Assembly (NCBI GenBank): GCA_045657945.1
Contig: JAZOUB010000016.1
Location: 1 to 64,000, forward strand
Origin: HGM04593 sp045657945
Lineage (GTDB): Bacteria > Bacteroidota > Bacteroidia > Bacteroidales > Bacteroidaceae
Direction of reading: 5' to 3'
Length of the DNA stretch: 64,000 nucleotides
Positions 28,417 to 37,078 of the stretch are shown here, piece after piece. Each line of letters begins with the position of its first letter. Position 1 is the first letter of the stretch. Below the pieces are notes generated by a model that ran no database searches, had not been told where the DNA came from, and worked only from the letters and a program-made list of their open reading frames with translations. A program made the position numbers and the translations under genes.

Positions 28417-29904
28417 TTATCTCTTTTTCCAAGTGTTGAAAATGTTATATCCCTTGACGGTAATGATGCCGCCATAGTTGTTGCCGTACAGGTCGCCGTT
28501 GTCAAGTGCAAACGATGCCGCAATGCTCCAGTTCTTGATTGCCTGTGGGTGGAATGTCAGTTCGAAAAGGAATGAACGATTTACCTTGATATTCTTGAAC
28601 GGAACGTTGTATGTTCCCCAGTTATTGCTGCGGGTGTAGAGCGTGCGGTAGTCGAGCCAGCTCAGTGGTGTTCCTTCAATTCCAAAATGGAATGCCTCTA
28701 CGCGGTTGTTGTAACAGTACTGTATGTGGTCGGTGTTGTAGATTGGCGATGTGCAGAGTGGGGTGCCAATCATCTGTCCGTAGTTGAACCAACCCGGGTA
28801 CTTGCCATGGTTGTAGTTGTTGTCAACGCAACTTATCTGGTCCGGGAACTTGCTGTTTGAATCGTGATATATCGGTCCGCTTTGGTTCTTCAGGTTGAAA
28901 TACTCAAAGACGGCACTCTTTATCCAGGTGAACTCCTTCAGTTCAAGTTCTATGCCAACAAGTTGCTCTGTCCATAATCCATATTCCCAGAACATTTGAG
29001 AGTGGTCTTCAAAAGTGTGTTCGTAATACGTGCGTAATTTCCACCTCTTGTCGTTCCATGTAATTGCTCCTTGCCAACTGCCGAGCATGTTTCCAGCCAC
29101 ATTGGCGCGGTCCCCGGCATCGTATGAGTCATCGCCACCCAATGGTATCAGTGCGTAGAAAAAGTCCTTGATACGAACAGGGTTTTCAAAGTTTTGCCCA
29201 GGTCTTCTTCCCGTATTATAGCATGAGCCGCCGAACTGTGTTACCATGTGCAGGCCAATTTCGGCTGTTAATGGGAACTTCTCCTCATTGCCGAATCTCA
29301 TGAAGCCTGCTTTTGAATGGTATAATGTGTTGTAGGCGCGTGGTGATGTTTCGCAGAAGAACTTCTCTTGCCAATTGCCATCGCTTTGCCATCCATAGGC
29401 AAGGTGTCCTTTTATTGCAAGCCAACCCTTTGTGCCCGGGATATTCCAATATTGGGGCAACTCCAGTCGTATCTGTGGTATTGGTCGCGCATTGCCGCTT
29501 TCAATGAGTGAGCCTGTTGACAGGAGATGGTTTGGCAGTTCTCCCCAGCGCTCCTTTTGCCCTATTGAAATGTTGAATCTCTTCCACTGAAAATCAAAAT
29601 AGGCTTGTTGCAGTATTATGGTAGATGTAAGGTTGTAACCTGCAACAGCATCAGCTCCCCATTTGAGGGTGATGTCTGTGTCGCTGAAAATGTTGCATCC
29701 TTCAATTCCAAGGCGTGTGTAGAAAGAACTGTTCTCGTGGCTGCTTAGTCCTTGTCTGTTTGCCATGTGCCAGAATGGTGTGTATTCACCGCTGCCGAAT
29801 GTTCCTGACAGTTCGTATTTTGTTGACAACTGTTGCGCATGGCAGCCAGCCGCTATCAGCAAAAGTATAGTTGTTGTCAAGTATTTAATTTTCTTTAATG
29901 CCAT
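28417..29904 (-). CDS. capsule assembly Wzi family outer-membrane protein
   Basis: A 495-aa protein with a signal peptide (LTTTILLLIAAGCHAQ) and an aromatic-rich beta-barrel sequence with the family opening STKYELSGTFGSGEYTPFWH. Wzi-family proteins anchor capsular polysaccharide at the outer membrane. No capsule glycosyltransferases are nearby; a Wza/Wzc pair lies 11 kb away. Confidence 0.85.
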   Translation of the reverse strand: MALKKIKYLTTTILLLIAAGCHAQQLSTKYELSGTFGSGEYTPFWHMANRQGLSSHENSSFYTRLGIEGCNIFSDTDITLKWGADAVAGYNLTSTIILQQAYFDFQWKRFNISIGQKERWGELPNHLLSTGSLIESGNARPIPQIRLELPQYWNIPGTKGWLAIKGHLAYGWQSDGNWQEKFFCETSPRAYNTLYHSKAGFMRFGNEEKFPLTAEIGLHMVTQFGGSCYNTGRRPGQNFENPVRIKDFFYALIPLGGDDSYDAGDRANVAGNMLGSWQGAITWNDKRWKLRTYYEHTFEDHSQMFWEYGLWTEQLVGIELELKEFTWIKSAVFEYFNLKNQSGPIYHDSNSKFPDQISCVDNNYNHGKYPGWFNYGQMIGTPLCTSPIYNTDHIQYCYNNRVEAFHFGIEGTPLSWLDYRTLYTRSNNWGTYNVPFKNIKVNRSFLFELTFHPQAIKNWSIAASFALDNGDLYGNNYGGIITVKGYNIFNTWKKR

Positions 29905-29988
29905 TCTCTGTTTTTTATACTATTTGCAAAGATAATGATTATTAGCCTTATGAGAAAAAAATAACGATTCAAAAGAGGAACTTGTAAA

Positions 29989-30024
29989 ATAATGAAGTGT
30001 GTCAGACTTGGCACACTTCATTAT
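29989..30024 (-). terminator. Terminator of the rplY-pth-Hsp15 unit
   Basis: ATAATGAAGTGTG / CACACTTCATTAT stem overlapping the stop of the S4-domain gene, followed on the minus strand by TTTTACAAG. Confidence 0.7.
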
Positions 30025-30440
30025 AGTTCATCAAAATCAAATTCTTCGGAGTCGCTGTCGTACCAGTCATCAACAAACTGGTCAAGGTCACGTCGTTCCT
30101 TTTTTGTGGGGCGGCCGGTTCCGCGCATGCGTCCCACAAAACCGCTCATCTTGCTCATCTCAAGAATCTCGTACTGCTCCTGTGGCGTTACGTTCTCCAT
30201 CAACTCCGGGACAAGTTTTGCCCCTACGCGGTTCTCGGCGCATTTGAGCACCTTAAAGGAGTAGGTGACAGGGGCTTTCTTCACATTGACAATGTCGCCT
30301 ACTCGGACATTGTTTGCTGGTTTTGCAGTGCGGTCACCAATGCTGATGTGTCCTTTCTTACAAGCCTCAGCAGCAATGCTGCGTGTCTTGTATATGCGTA
30401 CCGCCCACAGCCATTTGTCTATTCGTGCCTGGTCAGCCAT
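30021..30440 (-). CDS. S4-domain RNA-binding protein (Hsp15 family)
   Basis: A 139-aa protein with an N-terminal S4 RNA-binding domain (RIDKWLWAVRIYKTRSIAAE) and an acidic tail (YDSDSEEFDFDEL). Hsp15 homologues bind stalled 50S-peptidyl-tRNA complexes. It overlaps the end of pth by 8 bp, which suits a shared role in rescuing peptidyl-tRNA. Confidence 0.88.
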   Translation of the reverse strand: MADQARIDKWLWAVRIYKTRSIAAEACKKGHISIGDRTAKPANNVRVGDIVNVKKAPVTYSFKVLKCAENRVGAKLVPELMENVTPQEQYEILEMSKMSGFVGRMRGTGRPTKKERRDLDQFVDDWYDSDSEEFDFDEL

Positions 30441-31029
30441 TGTTCTCCTGCGGCTTGTTGCCGTTACCTTTCTTGTTGAACTGGTTCATTGTGCGTGCCA
30501 GGCCTGCAAAACAGAAACTCTTGATTATTTCGTTTGTGGTCTCCAGTTGCTCTTCAATGATCTTCTGCTCTTCGCTGTCAAATGCTCCAAGCACAAAGTT
30601 TACCTGATGCCCCTTACCAAAGTCGTTGCCTATGCCAAAGCGCAGGCGTGCGTAGTTGGTTGTGCCAATGGTAGATGCAATGTGCTTCAATCCATTATGA
30701 CCGCCGTCACTGCCTTGTCCTTTGAGGCGCAATGCACCAACCGGCAAGGCAAGGTCGTCAACAATGACAAGCACGTTCTCCAATGGAATCTTTTCCTGTT
30801 GCATCCAGTATCGTACAGCGTTGCCACTGAGGTTCATGTAGGTCGATGGCTTGAGCAGGATGAGCTTGCGGCCACGCACCGATGCTTCGGCTACAAAACC
30901 ATAACGCTTGTCTTGAAAAGCAGTATTGGACGCTTTTGCAAAAGCGTCCAATACAGTAAATCCTATGTTGTGGCGGGTTCCCTCGTACTCATAGCCGATG
31001 TTTCCCAGCCCTACAATCAGATATTTCAT
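30433..31029 (-). CDS. pth: peptidyl-tRNA hydrolase
   Basis: A 198-aa Pth recycling peptidyl-tRNA. It starts MKYLIVGLGNIGYEYEGTRH, with catalytic His in TRHNIGF. ILLKPSTYMNLSGNAVRYW, VIVDDLALPVGALRLK and GSDGGHNGLKHI are typical. It is 11 bp after rplY and overlaps the Hsp15-like gene, giving the operon rplY-pth-hsp15. Confidence 0.95.
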   Translation of the reverse strand: MKYLIVGLGNIGYEYEGTRHNIGFTVLDAFAKASNTAFQDKRYGFVAEASVRGRKLILLKPSTYMNLSGNAVRYWMQQEKIPLENVLVIVDDLALPVGALRLKGQGSDGGHNGLKHIASTIGTTNYARLRFGIGNDFGKGHQVNFVLGAFDSEEQKIIEEQLETTNEIIKSFCFAGLARTMNQFNKKGNGNKPQENNG

Positions 31030-31040
31030 TTGCCGGCAGA

Positions 31041-31619
31041 TTATTTTCTAGCGGCTGCTGCAGCTGCTGCAGATGCACGAGTTGTCTTAACTGAAGCAAC
31101 AAGTGACTCCTTAGCTGATACGAGCTCAAGACCCTCGTAAGAAAGTTCACCTACCTTGATTGACTTACCGAGCTGGAGAGCTGTAACGTCAACTGTCAAA
31201 ATCTCAGGGATAGCTGTGTAAAGAGCCTTAACCTTGAGGTAACGCTGAACCTGAACGAGCTTACCACCGGCACGTACACCGTCTGCAAGACCCTCGAGCT
31301 TGACAGGAACTGCCATAACGATTGGCTTCTCCTCTGTTACCTGATAGAAATCTACGTGGAGGATAGTGTCCTTTACTGGGTGGAACTGGATGTCCTTCAT
31401 GATAGCCTTAACAGTAACGCCGTCGATTGTGAGGTCAACTACGTGGATGTCTGGTGTGTAAACGAGCTTGCGAAGACCCTCTGTTGGAACGCAGAATGCC
31501 TTAGCTTCTTTCTCTACGCCGTAAAGGTTGCAAGGTACGAGACCTGCGTTACGGAGTGCGTTGGTAGCTTTCTTACCAACCTCAGTTCTAGCTGAACCGT
31601 TGATGCTGATTGATTTCAT
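31041..31619 (-). CDS. rplY: 50S ribosomal protein L25/general stress protein Ctc
   Basis: A 192-aa long-form L25 (CTC). The N-terminal 5S-rRNA-binding domain (MKSISINGSARTEVGKKATN) is followed by the beta-rich TL5/CTC domain and an Ala-rich tail (ASAAAAAARK). It is the first gene of the operon with pth and the S4 protein. Confidence 0.94.
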   Translation of the reverse strand: MKSISINGSARTEVGKKATNALRNAGLVPCNLYGVEKEAKAFCVPTEGLRKLVYTPDIHVVDLTIDGVTVKAIMKDIQFHPVKDTILHVDFYQVTEEKPIVMAVPVKLEGLADGVRAGGKLVQVQRYLKVKALYTAIPEILTVDVTALQLGKSIKVGELSYEGLELVSAKESLVASVKTTRASAAAAAAARK

Positions 31620-31758
31620 AATAAAAATGTGTTACTCTAAATTAAGATTAAAATTACTTTGCTTAATTCGCCATCACACGATGTCTCTAAAGCGGACGCA
31701 AAGGTACGCTTTTTTTTTGAAAATACAAATCAATTCTTTTTGTTTGTGCGTGTAGGTA

Positions 31759-32106
31759 TCAAAAATCGATGTCGATGCTCATTTTTTCGTCATCCTTTGT
31801 CTCGATGTTGCGTGGTGCGAACTCACCCTGTTCTGCAACTACATAGCCAATGGCCTCGTTGAGGCTGCTTGTGAATTTGGCGAAATCCTCGCGGTAGAGG
31901 AATATCTTGTGTTTCTCGAATGAGACAGTTGCATTCTCTCCCTCGCCCGATACGAGTTTCTTGCTCTCGGTAATCGAGATATACATGTCATCCTTGCGGT
32001 TTTTCTTTACATCAATGTAGTAGATGCGCTTGCCCGCTTTGATTGTCTGTGAAAATACTATTTCCTTGTCACTCTCGTTCCAGCCGCTCTTCTTGTTCTC
32101 TTCCAT
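31759..32106 (-). CDS. DUF3276 (PUR-alpha-like) protein
   Basis: A 115-aa Bacteroidetes DUF3276 protein with a PUR-type repeat (IVFSQTIKAGKRIYYIDVKK, then MYISITESKK) and the FEKHKIFLYREDF segment. The family is related to single-strand nucleic-acid-binding Pur proteins; its cellular role is not established. It stands alone. Confidence 0.88.
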   Translation of the reverse strand: MEENKKSGWNESDKEIVFSQTIKAGKRIYYIDVKKNRKDDMYISITESKKLVSGEGENATVSFEKHKIFLYREDFAKFTSSLNEAIGYVVAEQGEFAPRNIETKDDEKMSIDIDF

Positions 32107-32465
32107 AAGTAATAGTCCGAAAAATGTTCTGTTTGTTTTTCAATTGTCTTTTGACCTTGGATGTGCAGATAAACCGGTACGGGGTGTAATGACCTGCAAT
32201 AAATTTCCACTGCCTACCGCAAATATGGATAAAAAAAATCAAAATCCAATGTTTTTGGCCTTGTTTTTTGAAAAAATGCTCTGTTTTACCGAAAAAAACG
32301 GTTGTTAAATAGTTTTTGTGGCGGAGAAAACATAAATAGTCTGATCTTTGTTCATTAAGGAGGTGCGAGGACTTTAATATTGTGTCCGATGAAAAAATGT
32401 TTTGTTTTTCTTGTCAGTGTCATAATAAAATGCGACCTTTGTGGTCATATCAGAAAAAGCGTTTT
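32107..32465. other. 359-bp intergenic region, divergent DUF3276 / nusB
   Basis: AT-rich; no supported gene. GATCTTTG at 32343-32350 is one base off the -7 consensus and could serve nusB. An in-frame ATG at 32382 upstream of nusB would add 28 Cys/His-containing residues not typical of NusB and is not used. Confidence 0.5.
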
Positions 32466-33389
32466 ATGATTAATAGAGTTCTTATTCGTCTTAAGGTAGT
32501 GCAGATTGTATATGCTTACTACAAAAACAGTGGCAAGAGTTTGAAAGCTGCCGAGGACGAGATGTTTTTCAGCCTTTCTAAGGCGTATGACCTATATCAC
32601 CATCTGTTGTTGCTAATGCCTGCTATCACGCATTATGCAGCTGACAGGATTGCTTTCCTTGGAATGAAGGTGCGTCCTACAGAGAGTGATATGAATCCCA
32701 ACCTCAAGTTCGTTGATAATCGTTTTGTTGCGCAGTTGGAGAATGTGGAGCAACTTGTCAAGTTCTCGCAGAAGAGTAAACTCAACTGGGTTGACAGTTC
32801 TGATTTCCTCCGTCGTATGCTCGACAAGATAGAGGAGAGTGATATATATAAGGAATATATGGCTTCGGAGCAATCGAGCTATGAAGAGGATAAGGAGGTG
32901 TGGCGCAAGTTGTACAAGGCTTTCGTCTTTGAAAATGATGAACTTGACGATATTCTTGAGGAACAGAGCCTTTATTGGAATGATGACAAGGCGATTGTGG
33001 ATACATTTGTTCTCAAGACAATCAAGCGCTTTAATGAAAGTGCGCGTGAGAGCGATTTGCTGTTGCCCGAATTCAAGGACGATGCGGACAAGGAATATGC
33101 ATGTAAGCTCTTCCGCAATGCAATAGCCAACGCCGAGGAGTATCGCCTGATGATGAGCGAGAGTTCAAAGAATTGGGATATGTCGCGCCTTGCCTTCATG
33201 GATGTTGTTATCATGCAGGTTGCACTTGCTGAGATTACGACAATGAATGATATACCGTTGTCGGTGACGCTTAACGAGTATGTTGAGATTGCGAAGTATT
33301 ACAGCACTGCAAAGAGTGGTTCTTTCATAAATGGCGTTCTCGATACAATAACAAAGAACTTGCGTGCTACAGGAAAATTGGAAAAGTAA
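32466..33389 (+). CDS. nusB: transcription antitermination factor NusB
   Basis: A 307-aa NusB of the long Bacteroidetes type (proteobacterial NusB is about 140 aa). It starts MINRVLIRLKVVQIVYAYYK, a typical RNA-binding helix start. The conserved NusB core is C-terminal, including FMDVVIMQVALAEI and INGVLDTITKNL. NusB acts with NusE in rRNA antitermination. It is followed at 31 bp by yajC. Confidence 0.9.
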   Translation: MINRVLIRLKVVQIVYAYYKNSGKSLKAAEDEMFFSLSKAYDLYHHLLLLMPAITHYAADRIAFLGMKVRPTESDMNPNLKFVDNRFVAQLENVEQLVKFSQKSKLNWVDSSDFLRRMLDKIEESDIYKEYMASEQSSYEEDKEVWRKLYKAFVFENDELDDILEEQSLYWNDDKAIVDTFVLKTIKRFNESARESDLLLPEFKDDADKEYACKLFRNAIANAEEYRLMMSESSKNWDMSRLAFMDVVIMQVALAEITTMNDIPLSVTLNEYVEIAKYYSTAKSGSFINGVLDTITKNLRATGKLEK

Positions 33390-33420
33390 AATATAATTGA
33401 TAATTTAAAATTTTAGAATT

Positions 33421-33861
33421 ATGGTATTTATGAATGCTGATATGGCTAACGTAATTAATGATGCGGTAGTCAATCCAACAGTTGCCAATACAGAAACACC
33501 GGCAACAAATACATCAACAACAGTTCCTGCAAATGAAGAACCGGCAGCACCCGAGGCTGTTCAGAAACCTACCGGTATTGCAGCGTTTCTTGGTAACCCA
33601 TTGTTCATGTTCATTATCATTATCGCGATAATGTATTTCCTCATGATTCGCCCACAGCGCAAGCGTCAGAAGGAGGTTGACAACTTCCGTCGCAGCCTTC
33701 AGCCGGGTATGGAGGTTGTTACCAGTGGTGGTATATATGGTAAGATTAAGGAGATTGACGGTAATATCGTTGTAATTGAAATTGCTCACAATGTAAATGT
33801 CCGTGTTGACATTTCAGTTGTTTTTGCAAATCCGGCAGCAGCACAGGAAAGCACAAAGTAA
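33421..33861 (+). CDS. yajC: preprotein translocase subunit YajC
   Basis: A 146-aa Sec accessory membrane protein. An N-terminal Ala/Thr/Pro-rich stretch of about 55 residues precedes the single helix (PLFMFIIIIAIMYFLMIRPQ) and the YajC domain (QPGMEVVTSGGIYGKIKEID). The start could also be the ATG four codons later. It is in an operon with nusB, the YbbR-like gene and coaE. Confidence 0.9.
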   Translation: MVFMNADMANVINDAVVNPTVANTETPATNTSTTVPANEEPAAPEAVQKPTGIAAFLGNPLFMFIIIIAIMYFLMIRPQRKRQKEVDNFRRSLQPGMEVVTSGGIYGKIKEIDGNIVVIEIAHNVNVRVDISVVFANPAAAQESTK

Positions 33862-33873
33862 AAGTGTCTTGCC

Positions 33874-34878
33874 TTGAAAACTCTTTTTTCAAAGAATATT
33901 TTTAAAAAGGTAAAAGGAAACAGAATTTTTAGTTTCTTATTCTTTTTGTTGGTCTCGTGTAGTCTTTGGTTGTCACTAACCTTGAATAGGATATACGAGA
34001 CCAATATTTCTGTGTGCGTACACATCCGGAATATTCCCGACGGCGTAAGGCTTGAAGGTGGCACCTGTATCGAAGTGCCGGCTCGTATTGAGGGCGCCGG
34101 TACAGATATGTTCGGCTATATTTTTGACGATGTTGTGGATGTTGCTGTCGATTATTCCGGTTTTGTTCGTGACGGGGGTAGCCTGTCCATGTCTGTCAAT
34201 TCGATAAGGGGACAGGTGAACAATGCACTGAAATCCTCATTGTCATTGCAAGGGTTCGCTGTGGATTCGCTGCGTGCTCAGGTGCAGCGTGTCTCGTCAA
34301 AGCTTCCGGTTGTCAAGGATCTGAGACAACTTATAACCCCTCAGGATTATGAGCTGCTCTCTCCCAAGTATAGTCATGACTCTGTTGAGGTGACGGCGTA
34401 TGTGGATGTTATGCCGTCAATCAGCGCGGTATATACAGAGCCTTTGGTATGTAACGGGCTTGTTGGCGATTCGATTTTTGAACTGCGTGTCTTGCCTGGT
34501 GACTATATAAGTGTCTCCCCAGAAGTCGTAAAGGTGAATGTTTCTGTATCTCGCTATCTTGAAAGGACGTTGCCAGTGCTTGTGGATTATGCGGAATTCC
34601 CGGATGAATCGTATCTGGGTCTTCTACCGGAAAAAGTTACTGTAAAGTTCGAGGTTCTTGAAATCAATTCCGACAAGGTTGCTCCTACTGATTTTACAGT
34701 CAGGATATGGTATGAGGATTTCTTGAGATGCATTAGGAGTGGTGGCGGGTTTTCGGCTCTTGAAAAGGAAGTGAAGGTTGAGTGTGCATCGCCATATGTG
34801 CGTAAGGTCTCTTTTACATTGGCCAATTTGTGGGATTTTTCTTCCGTATTAAAATTTTCCGGGATAGCTTTATGGTGA
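33874..34878 (+). CDS. YbbR-like domain protein
   Basis: A 334-aa protein with one N-terminal membrane helix (FSFLFFLLVSCSLWLSLTL) and YbbR-like beta domains outside. In Firmicutes the YbbR protein CdaR regulates a diadenylate cyclase; no such gene is adjacent here. A TTG start is needed; no in-frame ATG occurs before the helix. Its stop overlaps the coaE start by 7 bp. Confidence 0.8.
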   Translation: MKTLFSKNIFKKVKGNRIFSFLFFLLVSCSLWLSLTLNRIYETNISVCVHIRNIPDGVRLEGGTCIEVPARIEGAGTDMFGYIFDDVVDVAVDYSGFVRDGGSLSMSVNSIRGQVNNALKSSLSLQGFAVDSLRAQVQRVSSKLPVVKDLRQLITPQDYELLSPKYSHDSVEVTAYVDVMPSISAVYTEPLVCNGLVGDSIFELRVLPGDYISVSPEVVKVNVSVSRYLERTLPVLVDYAEFPDESYLGLLPEKVTVKFEVLEINSDKVAPTDFTVRIWYEDFLRCIRSGGGFSALEKEVKVECASPYVRKVSFTLANLWDFSSVLKFSGIALW

Positions 34879-35456
34879 TACTTGCAATTACAGGAACTAT
34901 TGGCAGTGGAAAATCTGTTGTCTCACGTATTATGGAGACTATAGGCGTTCCGGTATATGACTGTGATAGCCGTGCAAAGGGATTGATGGTCTCCGATGTA
35001 GCGATTGTTAGAGGGCTGAAACGTATGTTTGGCGATGAGTGCTATGATGCCAATGGAGCGTTGGATCGCAAATATCTGGCCTCACGTATTTTTGTTGACG
35101 AAGCGAATGTAACACGTGTGAATGCTCTTGTGCATCCGGTTGTCAAGAGTGATTTCTTGCGTTGGACAGCTTTGCAGGACGCTCCTGTAGTAGCCGTTGA
35201 GACGGCTTTGCTCTACGAATCGGGGATGATAGACGTCGTTGATAAAGTGTTGGTTGTTTGGACAGAGAAAGAAACTGCGATAGAGCGTACCATGAGTCGT
35301 AGTGGTATGTCTCGTTCCCAGGTAATATCCCGTATGCAGAAACAGATGAGTTCCGATGAACTGCTGCTTCTTTCTGATTTTTCCATTTATAATAGCGGTA
35401 AAAATAGTGTACTGCCGGATGTGATGTCGTTGCTCTCTGAGTTGGGGTGGCAATGA
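34872..35456 (+). CDS. coaE: dephospho-CoA kinase
   Basis: A 194-aa P-loop kinase, last step of CoA synthesis. It starts MVILAITGTIGSGKSVVSRI, with VPVYDCDSRAK (nucleoside binding) and VETALLYESGM. ATG at 34872 overlaps the YbbR-like gene, indicating translational coupling; the frame is open upstream but inside the other gene. Confidence 0.94.
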   Translation: MVILAITGTIGSGKSVVSRIMETIGVPVYDCDSRAKGLMVSDVAIVRGLKRMFGDECYDANGALDRKYLASRIFVDEANVTRVNALVHPVVKSDFLRWTALQDAPVVAVETALLYESGMIDVVDKVLVVWTEKETAIERTMSRSGMSRSQVISRMQKQMSSDELLLLSDFSIYNSGKNSVLPDVMSLLSELGWQ

Positions 35457-35585
35457 TTGTGTATTGCGCGGTACTTGTGTGAATATTAAAAAATGTATAA
35501 AATTTTGTAATAAGAAAATCGCGCAGTATCTTAGCAAAGATATTTTAATGAAAATAATATAAACCAATAAATAACTGTATCTACT

Positions 35586-36008
35586 ATGTTTGAAACCGTT
35601 TTGACAATTTCGGGTAAGCCCGGTCTTTATCGTTTGCTTTCTCGCGGACGTAATATGTTCATTGCAGAGTGTGTTGATGCTTCAAAGAAGCGTGTTCCTG
35701 TTTACAACAGTGATCAGGTGGTGATGCTTGATGATATTGCAATATATACAGATACCGAGGAGATTCCTTTGAGAAATGTCTTCGCCAAGATTTATGAAAA
35801 GGAGAATGCTGTATTGCCTTTTGATTTGAAGATGGCTACTCCCGAGGAACTTGTAGAGTATTTTGAGAGTGTTATCCCCGATTATGACCGTGAGCGTGTG
35901 TACCTGACACATATCAAGAAGATGTTTGCTTGGTATAACATCCTTGTTGCCAACGGTATTGTAGATTTCCCGGCAGAGGAAGAGACAGAAGAGAATGTTG
36001 CAGAATAA
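35586..36008 (+). CDS. DUF5606 domain-containing protein
   Basis: A 140-aa Bacteroidetes DUF5606 protein starting MFETVLTISGKPGLYRLLSR. The N-terminal half is SH3-like beta and the C-terminal half helical. It has no export signal. It is 12 bp upstream of the DUF4923 gene. Function unknown. Confidence 0.85.
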   Translation: MFETVLTISGKPGLYRLLSRGRNMFIAECVDASKKRVPVYNSDQVVMLDDIAIYTDTEEIPLRNVFAKIYEKENAVLPFDLKMATPEELVEYFESVIPDYDRERVYLTHIKKMFAWYNILVANGIVDFPAEEETEENVAE

Positions 36009-36020
36009 AAAGTATATACT

Positions 36021-36902
36021 ATGAAAAGAATAATAGTTTCTTTGGTTTTGACTATTGCTGTTGCAACAGGTGCATCGGCGCAGTCATGGAAGGATCTTCT
36101 TGGTAAGGTTGCTACCGAGGTTGCTGGCGAGGTATCTTCGAACAGTGAAACCGGTAGCGCGGTAGTGAATGTCTTGGGTTCATTGCTTGGCAACTCTCTT
36201 ACATTGTCGGCCGAGGCGATAGAGGGCACTTGGAACTACGAGGGTGTGGCATGTATTCTTGAGAGCGAGAATGCGCTTTCTGAGATTGGAGGTACTGTCG
36301 TAACTGGTCAACTTGAGGCAAAAATGGATGGCATGTTGTCAAAGGTTGGTATCAAGCCCGGTAACTGTTCGTTTGTCTTCAACAAGGATGGTGCTTGTAC
36401 GATTCTTGTAGGCAAATATACAATTGATGGAACATATACACTTGTGCCCGAGGAGAAGGTGATGAACCTCTCGTTCATGTATGGTAAACTTAACCTCAAG
36501 GCTAATGTCGCATATGAGATCCAGAATCTTAACATCGTTTTCAAGGCTGACAAGTTGCTTAATTTTATCAAGAGTGTGACTTCGGCTCTCTCAAACAATG
36601 CAACCGGTGAGCAATTGCAGCAGTTGAATTCTATCTCTCAAACAGCTGCCACATTGGGTACATTGCTGAATGCGTATGACGGAATGATGCTTGGTGCAAA
36701 GATGACAAGAAGTGCTGACAGTGTTGCTACTACAACATCTTCTTCATCATCAACAACAACTTCATCATCAATAACAACTTCATCATCAACAACAACTTCA
36801 TCGTCAACAACAACTTCATCGTCAACAACATCTACCGAAAGCAGTTCCTCTTCTTCTACTCTTAATTCCATAGCTACAGGCTTGGGTAAGTTGTTTAAGT
36901 AA
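36021..36902 (+). CDS. DUF4923 family exported protein with Ser/Thr repeat tail
   Basis: A 293-aa protein. The signal peptide (MKRIIVSLVLTIAVATGASA) precedes a DUF4923 lipocalin-like domain (IEGTWNYEGVACILESENAL to about residue 235). Residues about 238-285 are a Ser/Thr-only tail encoded by an 18-bp repeat. Function unknown; the tail is a plausible spacer or O-glycosylation region. Confidence 0.82.
   Translation: MKRIIVSLVLTIAVATGASAQSWKDLLGKVATEVAGEVSSNSETGSAVVNVLGSLLGNSLTLSAEAIEGTWNYEGVACILESENALSEIGGTVVTGQLEAKMDGMLSKVGIKPGNCSFVFNKDGACTILVGKYTIDGTYTLVPEEKVMNLSFMYGKLNLKANVAYEIQNLNIVFKADKLLNFIKSVTSALSNNATGEQLQQLNSISQTAATLGTLLNAYDGMMLGAKMTRSADSVATTTSSSSSTTTSSSITTSSSTTTSSSTTTSSSTTSTESSSSSSTLNSIATGLGKLFK
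36745..36830 (+). repeat. 18-bp tandem repeat within the DUF4923 gene
   Basis: About four and a half copies of an 18-bp unit (ACAACTTCATCATCAACA, some with CGTCA) encode TTSSST-type repeats. Unit length is a multiple of three, so copy changes keep the frame. Confidence 0.8.
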
Positions 36903-36965
36903 TGAGAGGGTAGAGTGTGATGGAAATGACAAGAGGTCGAATAAAAATATTCAAACTTCAATGAT

Positions 36966-37073
36966 AAGAGAGGGTGACTCAAAAGTCATTTTGTAAAGAG
37001 AATTACCCCTGTCAGAATATGCTCTGGCAGGGGTTGTTTGTTCTAAAAGTGGGCTTTGGGGTCACCCTTTCTC
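36966..37073. mobile_element. Possible MITE-like element between DUF4923 and clpB
   Basis: Outer imperfect inverted ends (GAGAGGGTGACTC at the left, GGGGTCACCCTTTCTC at the right) enclose an inner hairpin ACCCCTGTCAGA / TCTGGCAGGGGT (37005-37034). About 108 bp, no ORF. It may simply be a double terminator between convergent genes; no second copy is seen in the window. Confidence 0.35.
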
Positions 37074-37078
37074 GTTTG

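Noticed and set aside
36745..36830. CRISPR-like reading of the tandem repeats in the DUF4923 gene
   Set aside because: Repeats are contiguous 18-bp units with no spacers and encode protein. No CRISPR array was found in the window.
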